Shown in pieces: positions 39,472 through 48,300 of a DNA stretch of 64,000 nucleotides (position 1 is the first letter of the stretch; every line of letters begins with the position of its first letter). This stretch comes from an uncultured Rhodospirillaceae bacterium (GTDB lineage: Bacteria; Pseudomonadota; Alphaproteobacteria; Rhodospirillales; Magnetospirillaceae): positions 262,226 through 326,225 of the forward strand of contig CALABS010000036.1 of assembly GCA_937887565.1 (NCBI GenBank). Direction: 5' to 3'. The notes below the pieces were generated by a model, which was not told where the DNA came from, did no database searches, and saw only the letters and a list, made by a program, of their open reading frames with translations. A program made the translations under genes and the position numbers.

Positions 39472-39483
39472 CAAGACCGGGCG

Positions 39484-40422
39484 TCACTTGCCGGCAAGGC
39501 GGTCGAGCGCCTCCACCGCCCGCCGGTCGCCGGCGTCGGCGGCGCGCCGGTACCACCGTCGGGCGTCGGCGACGTCGCGTCCGACGCCCTCGCCGCGCTC
39601 GCGCATCACGGCGAACAGGTAGGCGCCGGCCGCGTCGCCGGCCTCGGCCGCCTTGCGCAGCCATTCGGCCGCCTCGCGCAGGCCGTCCACCCCGGACGCG
39701 CTCCGCAGCAGGACGTCTCCGAGCGCCGCCATGGCCTTTGGATTCCCGCGGTCGGCGGCGGCACGGAACCAGCGCGCCGCCTTGGCGAGGTCCCGGGGAA
39801 CGCCGGCGGCACCCTCCTGATGGAGGTATCCCAGCGCCCCCTGGCAATAGGTCTCCCCGGCGGTGGCACCGTCCTCGAGCAGACGGAGTCCCTCGGCGAA
39901 GTCCTGGCGAATCCCGCGTCCGGCCAGCACGTACTGCCCGAGCATGCACCCCGCCTCGCCGTGCCCGCCCTCGACGGCCCGGCGCAGCCACGCCACCGTC
40001 AGATCGTCGCGCGGCGGATCGCTTTCCGACCAGCGCCGGGCAAGGGCGAAGGCGGCGCCGGCATGCCCCTGGGCGGCCGCCTTCTCGAAATGGACCGTCG
40101 CCTTGTCGGGGTCGGGGCGGGTACCCCGGCCCTCCAGGTGGTAGATGCCGGCATTGTACTGGGCCGACGCCAGCCCCCCCTCGGCGGCCCGTTCGTACCA
40201 CGCCAGCGCCTTGCTTTCGTCGCGCGGCACGCCCACGCCACGGGCGTGGCTCTGGGCCAGGTTGTAGGCGCTCTTGGCGTCGCCGGCCTTGGCGGCGCGG
40301 GTCCATTCCGCGATGGCCGTCGCCATGTCGCCGCGCTCATAGGCCTCCCAGCCGGTCATGAAGTCGCCCCGCGCCGGGGCGGCGGCCAACAGGGCCAATA
40401 GCGTCAGGGCCGCCCGCCTCAT
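39484..40422 (-). CDS. Secreted Sel1-repeat protein
   Basis: This 312-residue protein has a signal peptide (MRRAALTLLALLAAAPARG) and about eight Sel1 repeats from residue 20 on, such as GVGVPRDESKALAWYERAAE, YHLEGRGTRPDPDKATVHFE and GEGVGRDVADARRWYRRAAD. Sel1 repeats form helical solenoids that scaffold protein complexes. The ATG overlaps the stop of the 1,021-residue Sel1 gene (ATGA), so it is the last gene of a four-gene coupled operon with a ClpB-like ATPase. Confidence 0.85.
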   Translation of the reverse strand: MRRAALTLLALLAAAPARGDFMTGWEAYERGDMATAIAEWTRAAKAGDAKSAYNLAQSHARGVGVPRDESKALAWYERAAEGGLASAQYNAGIYHLEGRGTRPDPDKATVHFEKAAAQGHAGAAFALARRWSESDPPRDDLTVAWLRRAVEGGHGEAGCMLGQYVLAGRGIRQDFAEGLRLLEDGATAGETYCQGALGYLHQEGAAGVPRDLAKAARWFRAAADRGNPKAMAALGDVLLRSASGVDGLREAAEWLRKAAEAGDAAGAYLFAVMRERGEGVGRDVADARRWYRRAADAGDRRAVEALDRLAGK

Positions 40423-43400
40423 GGCCGTGAGGCCTCCAGTTCGGCGGCGCGACGGCCGGCCAGTTCCCGCTGCACTCCGGTCAGCACCGCGTCCAGCTCC
40501 GCCCGATCCTTCGCGGCCGTCGCGGCGCCGCCCTTCTCGGCCAGCACCAGCCAGGCATAGGCCTCGACCGGGTCCGCCGCCACGCCGTCGCCGTCCCGCA
40601 GGATGCGGCCATAGGTCTCCTGGGCGCCGGCATGGCCGCGCCGGGCGGCCTCGGCCAGCCAGGCGGCCGCGACGGCGGCATCCTTTGCCACGCCCAGTCC
40701 GGTTCGGTGAAGCATGCCCAGGCCGACCATGCCCGCCACCTCGCCCCCGTCGGCGGCGGCACGGTACCATCGGGCCGCCTCGGCGTAGTCGCGCGCGGTT
40801 CCCTGCCCGGCCTGGAGCATCCGCCCCAGCGCCGCCGCCGCCGCCGGCTCGCCGCCCTCGGCGGCGACGCGGTACCACCGCACCGCCTGGCCCGGGTCGG
40901 CGACGACGCCGCGCCCGCCTTCGTACAGCATCCCCAGCCGCCGCGCCGCCCAGGGAACGGTGTCGGCGGCGTTGCGGTAAAGGCGCGCCGCCTCGGCCAG
41001 ATTGGCCGGCGCGCCTCGGCCACCCTCGTGCATCAGGCCCAGCAGCGCGGTCGAGTTGGGATGGCCCTGGGCATCGGCCCGCCGGGCCCAGAACGCCGCC
41101 TTGCCCAGATCGCGTTCGACGCCGGTTCCCCGGAAATACATCTCCGCCAAGGTATTCTGGGACCGGGACTCGCCCGCCGCCGCCAGGGGCCGGACGATCT
41201 CCAGCACCGCCGCGTGGTCGCCCTTTTCCCAATGGACGCCAGCGGTATCCAGCCGCTTCTCCACGTCCTGGGGCAGGCGGGCGTCGTCGCGCGGGCGCTC
41301 CTCCTCGGACAGGGACTCCCACACCAGCCACTCGCGCGCCTGTTCTGCCAGGTCCAGGTCGGCCGGCGCCAGGGTCGGCGCCAGCGCGCGGGCCATGGCC
41401 TCGCCGTCGGCGGTGCCGAGATCCGCCGCCCGCGCCGCCCACACCTGGGCGGCCAAGGGACTGTGCAGGCGATAGCCGGGGGTGTCGTGAAGGCGCGCCA
41501 GCTCCACCATGGCCTCGCCAACGCCCTCGCGGGCGGCGACCAGCAACAGGTCGCGTGCGATCTCCACATCCCGGCCCACCGCCGTGCCGGTCAGGTAGAA
41601 GCGGGCCAGATTGGCGACGCCGAGGGGATCGCCATGGCCGGCGGCGGCGCGATACCAGCGAAGGGCCAGCGAGACATCCTTGGGACCGCCCAGGCCCAGT
41701 TCATGCAGCACCCCAAGGGCGTTCTCGGCCTCCGGCAGTCCGGACTCGGCGAGGCGTCCGTAAGCGGCCCGGGCCGAGGCGGCGTCGCCCTGGCGCACCA
41801 ATTCCGCCGCCGCGTCCAGGGCGGCGCGTTCCTTGGCGTCGGGAGGGAGGGTCGCCTTGGCGCGGGTCAGCAGGCCCGGCCGCCACGTCCCCGCCGCGCC
41901 CTGGACCTGGTCGGCCAGGGCGCGGTCGGTCTTGCGCAGGGCGGCCAGTTCCTCCTTGGCCATCATGTGATCGGCGGCGGCGGCCAAGCTCAGGAAGAAG
42001 GCCGACCACTTGGGGTCGTGCGGCACGCCGTCGCCGTCGCGATAGGCCCGCGCCATGGCGTATTGGGCGTCGCGGTTGCCCAGGTCGGCGGCGACGTATT
42101 GCAGCCGGCTGGCGCGGCGGGAATCCTTGGCGGTTCCCAGGCCGGCGCGGACCAGCGCGCCCAGGCTCTGCAACGCCTCGGCGTCGGCCACGTCCTCCAG
42201 TTCGGCCAGGACGTTGACGGCCTGGGCGGCGTCACGGGGCGGGCCGTCGTCCGACCGCGCCAGGAAGATGCCGTACCACGAGCGGGCGTAGACGTCGCCA
42301 GTGGCCGCCGCCCGCGCCAGCATGTCGCGGGCGTCCGCGACGGTGGCCGCCGATTCGCTCAGGGTCGAGGCCCGCCACACCATGGCCCGGGGCTCGCCCT
42401 TCTCGGCGGCACGGCGGATGGACTCCTCGGAGGCCGCCAGGTCCTTGACCACCCCCCGTCCCGACCGTTGCATGCGTCCCAGCATGTAGAGGGCGGTGGC
42501 GTCGCCGGCCTTGGCCGCCGGCTCGACGAGCCGCGCCGCCTCGGCATGACGGCGCAGGGAATAAGCCAGATCGGCCACCACCACCCGGCCGCGCCGGGCT
42601 TCCTCGGCCGAGGGCCGGCGGGGGGCATCGCCACCCGGCGCCCAGGCCCGCGCCGCCGTCAGCGCCGTTTCCCGTTCGGCCTTGTCCAAAACCACCTTGT
42701 CCGCAAGATCGGCGGCCGAGGCCTGCCCGCCGACGCGGGCCAGCTCCAGCCAGAAGGCGGCGGCGAAGTGGTCGGCGGCGACGCCGACGCCCTCGAGCAG
42801 CATGCGGCCCAGGGCCAGCTGCGCCTTGGGATCGCCGGCCTTGGCTGCCTGATGGTAGTGGCGGGCCGCCTCGGCGTGATCCGCCGCGACGCCCTTGCCC
42901 TCGACCAGCAGATCGGCCAGCCCGGCATGACCGCGGCGGTCCCCGAGATCGGCGGCGGCCCTGTACCACCGGCCGGCCTCGGCGTAGTCGACCGGCACGC
43001 CGTCGCCGACGCGGTGCATCTGGGCCAACCCCGCCATGGCGTCGGGATTGCCCTGTTCCGCCGACCGCCGGTACCAGGCCTCGGCCTCGTCCTTGTCCTG
43101 GCCGACCCCGCGCCCCCACCGCAGCGCCTCGGCGAGACCGAACTGGGCGATGGCGTCACCGGCGCGGGCGGCCCTGTGGAGACGCTCGACCTCGGCGTCC
43201 ACCGGGCCGGCCGGCAGGGTAGCCGAAGGCTGGCGGGCCGCGAAGCCGCCGCCGGCCGCCGGTTGATAGCTGGCCGACTGAGGGCCGGCCGGGGACCCGC
43301 CGCCGCCCAGGCGCGGGAAGGGCAGGTTCAGGGCCGGCGCGGCCAAGGCCATGACGATGGCGCCGATGGCCGCCACGTCGACCGCGCCGCGCCAGACCGC

Positions 43401-43484
43401 GTCGTGGCGGTACAGCCGGGCGGCGGTGGCCAGCAGCCCCGGTCGGCCGCCGCCGGTCGCGCCTCCGGGAAGGGGAGCCGCCAC
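40419..43484 (-). CDS. Giant membrane-anchored Sel1-repeat protein
   Basis: This 1,021-residue protein starts at GTG 43484. Residues about 33-54 (AVDVAAIGAIVMALAAPALN L) form one membrane segment, followed by a Pro/Gly-rich linker and more than 20 Sel1-like repeats to the end (for example GRGVGQDKDEAEAWYRRSAE and GTGVERDLGKAAFWARRADA). Most of the protein should be periplasmic. It lies between the ATPase gene (7-base gap) and the small Sel1 gene (overlap). A large interaction platform is likely; no enzyme domain is visible. Confidence 0.8.
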   Translation of the reverse strand: MAAPLPGGATGGGRPGLLATAARLYRHDAVWRGAVDVAAIGAIVMALAAPALNLPFPRLGGGGSPAGPQSASYQPAAGGGFAARQPSATLPAGPVDAEVERLHRAARAGDAIAQFGLAEALRWGRGVGQDKDEAEAWYRRSAEQGNPDAMAGLAQMHRVGDGVPVDYAEAGRWYRAAADLGDRRGHAGLADLLVEGKGVAADHAEAARHYHQAAKAGDPKAQLALGRMLLEGVGVAADHFAAAFWLELARVGGQASAADLADKVVLDKAERETALTAARAWAPGGDAPRRPSAEEARRGRVVVADLAYSLRRHAEAARLVEPAAKAGDATALYMLGRMQRSGRGVVKDLAASEESIRRAAEKGEPRAMVWRASTLSESAATVADARDMLARAAATGDVYARSWYGIFLARSDDGPPRDAAQAVNVLAELEDVADAEALQSLGALVRAGLGTAKDSRRASRLQYVAADLGNRDAQYAMARAYRDGDGVPHDPKWSAFFLSLAAAADHMMAKEELAALRKTDRALADQVQGAAGTWRPGLLTRAKATLPPDAKERAALDAAAELVRQGDAASARAAYGRLAESGLPEAENALGVLHELGLGGPKDVSLALRWYRAAAGHGDPLGVANLARFYLTGTAVGRDVEIARDLLLVAAREGVGEAMVELARLHDTPGYRLHSPLAAQVWAARAADLGTADGEAMARALAPTLAPADLDLAEQAREWLVWESLSEEERPRDDARLPQDVEKRLDTAGVHWEKGDHAAVLEIVRPLAAAGESRSQNTLAEMYFRGTGVERDLGKAAFWARRADAQGHPNSTALLGLMHEGGRGAPANLAEAARLYRNAADTVPWAARRLGMLYEGGRGVVADPGQAVRWYRVAAEGGEPAAAAALGRMLQAGQGTARDYAEAARWYRAAADGGEVAGMVGLGMLHRTGLGVAKDAAVAAAWLAEAARRGHAGAQETYGRILRDGDGVAADPVEAYAWLVLAEKGGAATAAKDRAELDAVLTGVQRELAGRRAAELEASRP

Positions 43485-43491
43485 GACGCCG

Positions 43492-44676
43492 TCACTCCGT
43501 CGGAGCGGGCAGATCGGGCCGCGCCTCGGCGGCCCGGGCGACGACGCGGCCGTCCTCGGTGACCAGGGCGATCCGGGCGATCCCGGCCGCCTTGGCGTCG
43601 ATCAGGCTGTCGGTGACCTGGCGCTCGATGGCCCGCGCCGTCTCGCGGACGCCGCCCAGGCCCCGGAACCGTTCGTCGCGCTCGATGGCCGTCAGCAGGA
43701 TCTCGGGGTCGATGCCCTGGTCGGCCAGCTCCAGGTCGAACTGGCGGACCAGCTTCTCGATCTCCAGCGCCACCACCCGGGCCACGTCCAGGCCCTCCAG
43801 GGGCCGGAAGGCGAAGATCTGGTCGATGCGCGACAACACCTCGGGGGCGAAACCGGCCTCGCCCAGCATCTGCCGGCTGGCGTGCTGAAGCTGGTCGGGA
43901 TCGTCTGCGAAGCGCCGCGCCAGCTCGCCGATCTCCTTGGCGGCGGCGTTGGTGGTGAGGACGAACACCGCCTCGTTGGTGGCGATGCGGCTGCCGTCGC
44001 TGGTCTCGGTGACGAAACCGTCGTTCCAGGCGGTCAGGAAGCGCTTGTGGACCTCGCCGTGGGCCTTCTCGAACTCGTCCAGCAGCACGACGCTGGCCGG
44101 CTGGTCCCTGAGGGCCCGGGTCAAGGCGCCGTAGGTGTCCGAGCCCACATAGCCCTTGGCCTGGCCGAACAGGGTGGCGGCGGCGTGGGGCTGGCCCATC
44201 TGGCTCATGTCGAAGAACTGCAGCGCCTTGGCGTCGCCGTACAGCTTCTCGGCCAGCACCTTGGCGAAATAGGTCTTGCCGACCCCGGGCGGGCCGGCGA
44301 AGCAGAACACCGCGATGGGCTTGTCGCGCATGCGCGCCGCCATGCGGCGGCGAATCTGCTGCGCCACCTCGTCGGCGACCCGGTCCTGGCCGACCACCCG
44401 CGCCTTGAGGTGCGCGGCCAGTTCGCGGGCGTCGACGACCGCCGGGGCGGCGGCGCGGGATTGCTTGAGCCGCTCTTCGAGGGCGGCGCGGTTGGTCAGG
44501 CGATCGAGTGCGTCCATGAGGAACCTCGGCAACAGGCGGGCTTCGAGGATCAGCTTGCCGGCCGCCAGCGCGAAGGCGCCGACGACGATCAGCCAGCCGA
44601 GCAACGGCAATCCCTTGGCGACGCCGACGAACAGCGTCAGGGCGAAGAAACGGACGAGCCAGGGACCGGCGGCCAT
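43492..44676 (-). CDS. Membrane-anchored ClpB/ClpA D2-like AAA+ ATPase
   Basis: This 394-residue protein has two hydrophobic segments (residues 7-22 and 24-41) followed by a single AAA+ module of the ClpA/B D2 type. Walker A is GPPGVGKT (128-135), Walker B VVLLDEFEKAH (196-206), sensor 1 VLTTNA and an arginine-finger region FAPEVLSRIDQIFAF. The ClpB N-domain, D1 and middle domain are absent, so it is a membrane-tethered single-ring unfoldase. It lies one base after the small membrane protein gene and upstream of two Sel1 genes, which may provide its substrate or scaffold. Confidence 0.85.
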   Translation of the reverse strand: MAAGPWLVRFFALTLFVGVAKGLPLLGWLIVVGAFALAAGKLILEARLLPRFLMDALDRLTNRAALEERLKQSRAAAPAVVDARELAAHLKARVVGQDRVADEVAQQIRRRMAARMRDKPIAVFCFAGPPGVGKTYFAKVLAEKLYGDAKALQFFDMSQMGQPHAAATLFGQAKGYVGSDTYGALTRALRDQPASVVLLDEFEKAHGEVHKRFLTAWNDGFVTETSDGSRIATNEAVFVLTTNAAAKEIGELARRFADDPDQLQHASRQMLGEAGFAPEVLSRIDQIFAFRPLEGLDVARVVALEIEKLVRQFDLELADQGIDPEILLTAIERDERFRGLGGVRETARAIERQVTDSLIDAKAAGIARIALVTEDGRVVARAAEARPDLPAPTE

Positions 44677-44677
44677 G

Positions 44678-45250
44678 TCAGCGCACCGGCAGGACGACGG
44701 TCTGGCCCGGCTGGAGCGGCGGCACCGCCAGCTCGCCGCCCGAGGTGGACAGCGCCACCGTGATGCCGCCACCGCCGTCCCGGACCCCGGCCAGGACGAT
44801 AGCGGCACCCGGCGGCAGCGGCAGGGCGATGGTCACCGGCTCGTTCCAGATCTGGACGGTGCGGGTGTAGCCGCCGGCCGTCACCTGGACCACGTCGCCG
44901 TCATTGTCGAAATTGTCCCACAAGGTCAGCCAGGCCATCCCCACCCGCCCGCCCATGGCGTCGGCCATGGCGGCGCGGGCCTGCGGCTCGGGCAGGTCCA
45001 GGGCCGCCTGGGCGCGGCCGCGCTCGTCGGGATCGCCAAGATCCACGGCGGGCAGCGTGCCGGAGAAGGCGCGGAACGATTCCGCCATGGCGGCGGCCCG
45101 CTCGGGCGGCACCGCGTCGCCGCCACCGGGCGCGAAGCCCGTCCACACGCCGACCACCGCCGCGACCGCGGCCAGCCCGGCGACCACCGCGCCGGCCTTG
45201 GGCCGGTGCGGACGGGGGGCGAGGACGGGGCTGGGCGACGGGACGGTCAT
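44678..45250 (-). CDS. Membrane-anchored hypothetical protein heading the AAA/Sel1 operon
   Basis: This 190-residue protein has a short Pro-rich cytoplasmic start, one membrane segment (residues 20-42, AGAVVAGLAAVAAVVGVWTG), then a periplasmic part with a helical stretch and a C-terminal beta domain (MAWLTLWDNFDNDGDVVQVTA, TRTVQIWNEPVTIALPLPPG AAI). The D-N-D-G-D-x-V motif resembles a small calcium-binding or beta-sandwich domain. No known family identified. Longer upstream starts are rejected for shadow composition. Confidence 0.65.
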   Translation of the reverse strand: MTVPSPSPVLAPRPHRPKAGAVVAGLAAVAAVVGVWTGFAPGGGDAVPPERAAAMAESFRAFSGTLPAVDLGDPDERGRAQAALDLPEPQARAAMADAMGGRVGMAWLTLWDNFDNDGDVVQVTAGGYTRTVQIWNEPVTIALPLPPGAAIVLAGVRDGGGGITVALSTSGGELAVPPLQPGQTVVLPVR

Positions 45251-45387
45251 GACCCGGCATCGTGCACGCAAAACCGCGCCGTGACAACCATTGCAGAAAG
45301 GCGGTTTCATGACCATCGCCCAACGATTGCCGCGCGGCCAAGTCTCGGCGATAGTGGACGGCGTCCATCCGTGGAAAGGGGGTCTCC

Positions 45388-48300
45388 ATGCGCAGGAGTG
45401 TCGTGGGTCTGGCGGCGGCGCTGGTGGCCGGCGCGATGGCGGTGGGAGTCTGGGGAGTGAAGGACCTGCCGCGCTTCCAGGCGCCGCCGCGTCTGCCTCC
45501 GGCGGCCTCCACCCCCGAGGGCGCGCCGCCGGCCGCGCTGGCGCCGGTGGCGAGCCGGCCCGCATCGGACCTGGAGGCGGTTCCCGACGGCGAACTGCGC
45601 TACCGGCGGCTGGCGGTCGAGACCGACGGCGACATCCCCGAAGCCTGCCTGGTATTCTCGGCGGGGCTGCGCGACGACGGCGCCCTCCGCTACGCCGACT
45701 ACGTGGACCTTCCGGCCGGCGCGCGGGTCGGATTCCGGGTCGATGGCAAACGCCTGTGCCTGGCGGGCTTCTCGTTCGGGTCGGAATACCGCTTGACCCT
45801 GCGCGCCGGCCTTCCCGGCGCCGGCGACACCAAGCTCGCCGAGCCGGTGGAGGTGACGGTGGAATTCGGCGACCGCCCCGCCTCGGTGTCGTTCGGCCCG
45901 GGCTTCGTGCTGCCGCGCGAGACCTCGGAAGGCCTGCCGGTGACCACCGTCAACGTGGACCGGCTGGACGTGAAGGTCTACCGGATCGGAGACCGGCTGC
46001 TGGCGCGGATGCGGTCAGACCTGGTCGACGAGCGGACCTTCCATGCCTACCGCGAGCGGGAACTGGAAAGTGATTCCGGACGGCTGGTGTGGAGCGGCGA
46101 GATGCCCGTCTCCGGCCCGCGCAACGACGCGGTGGTCAGCCTGTTTCCCCTGTCCGAGGCCATCGGCAAGAGCGAGCCCGGCGTCTACGCCGTCGTGGCC
46201 CGCGCGGCCGGCGGCGAGGACGGTGAGGACGGCGACTACCGCCCATGGTCGGGGCAATGGGTGGTGCAATCGGATCTGGGCCTGACCTCCTTCGTCGGCG
46301 ACGACGGGTTGGCGATCGCGGTGCGCTCGCTGCACACCGCCCGGCCGGCCGGCGGCATCCGCCTGGCCCTGATCGCCCGCGACAATGAGATCCTGGCCGA
46401 ACGCACCACCGACGCCGACGGCATGGCCCGCTTCGCGCCCGGCTTGATGCGGGGAACCGGCGGCGCGGCGCCGGTGATGGTGATGGCCTATGGCGGCGGC
46501 GACTTCAACTTCCTCGACCTGCGGCGGCCGGCCTTCGACCTGTCGGATCGCGGCGTCGACGGCCGCGACCCGGCCGGACCGGTGGACGCCTTCCTCTATA
46601 CCGAACGCGGCATCTACCGGCCCGGCGAGAACGTCGAGCTGGTGTCGATGCTGCGCGACTCCACCGCGCGGGCGATCACCGGCCAGTCCTGGACCATCCG
46701 GCTCACCCGCCCCGACGGCAAGGAGTACCGGCGGTTCGCGGTGCGCGATCAGGGCGCCGGGGCGGGCCGCCTGACCGTCGCCCTGCCGGCCGCCGCCGCG
46801 CGCGGCGCCTGGGAGGCCAGCGCCCATCTGGACCCCGAGGGCCCGGCGGTCGGCCGCGTCGGCTTCGAGGTCCAGGACTTCGTTCCCCAGCGCCTGGGCC
46901 TGACCGTCGGTGCCCATCCGGCCGCCCTGGCCCCGGGAGAGCAGGTGGCGATCCCGGTCGAGGCGCGTTTCCTCTACGGCGCCCCGGCCTCGGCCCTGGC
47001 CGGCGAGGCGGAGCTGGCCATCGAACCCGACCCGGCTCCGTTCCCCGCCTTCAAGGGTTTCCGCTGGGGCATGGCCGACGAGCGCTTCGCGGGCGACCGT
47101 GTGCCGTTGTCCATCGCCGACACCGACGAGTCGGGGCGGACGATGGTGACCGGCGCGCTTCCCGCCGCCATCCGGTCCACCTTGCCGCTGCGCGCCGACA
47201 TCTCCATCGCCATCCGCGAGCCCGGCGGCCGCGCCACCGGCGAGCATGTCCGCATCCCCATCCGCACCGGCCCGCTGGCGCTGGGCATCCGGCCGCATTT
47301 CGACGGCAGCGTCCGCGAGGGCCACGAGGCCGCCTTCGACGTGATCGCCGTCGATGGCGCCGGGACGCGGGTGGGAGCCGAATTCCGCTATCGCCTGCTC
47401 AGGGACGTTTCCACCTGGCAATGGTACCGTTCGGGGTCACGCTGGCGTTACGAACGGGTCGCGCGCGAGCGCGAGATCGCCGCCGGCACCCTGGCCGTGG
47501 GCGCGTCGGCCCCCGCCATCATCCGCCAGGCGGTGGGCTGGGGGCAGTACCGGCTGGTGGTGGACGATCAGGCCACCGGCGGCGCCACCTCGGTGCGGTT
47601 CTGGAGCGGCTGGTACGGCGACTCCTCGGCCGACCGGCCCGACCGCCTGCGCATCGCCGCCGACAAGCCCGGCTACCGGCCCGGCGAGACGGCCCGCCTG
47701 CACGTAGAAACGGACAGTGCGGGCGAGGCCCTGCTGGTGGTCGCCAACGAACGCATCCACGAAACGCGCACCCTCCGCATTCCGGCCGGAGGTAGCGACG
47801 TGACGGTGGCCGTCGGACGGGATTGGGGCCCCGGCGCCTATGCCATGGTGACCCTCTACCGGCCGATGACCGCGGAGCTTGGGCATGCGCCGGTGCGGGC
47901 GGTGGGGGTGGCGTGGCTGGGCCTCGACCCCGCCGCCCGCACCCTGGGCGTCGAGATCGCCGCCCCCGACCGGGTTGAGCCGCGCCGCTCGCTCGCCATC
48001 CCGGTCACCGTGACCGGCGGCTCCGGCGGAGTCTTCCTGACCCTGGCCGCCGTCGACCAGGGCATCCTGCAGCTGACCCGGTTCAAGACTCCGTCGCCGC
48101 AGGACCACTACCTGTCGAAACGCCGGCTGGGCGTGGCCATGCGCGACGATTACGGCCGCCTGATCCGGGGGCTTTCCGGGCAAGGCGACGGTCAGGGCGG
48201 CGATTCCTTCGGCGGCGCCGGGCTCGACGTGGTGCCGACCCGTACCGTGGCGCTGTTCTCGGGTCTGGTGCGGACCGATCCGTCGGGACGGGCCGTCGTC

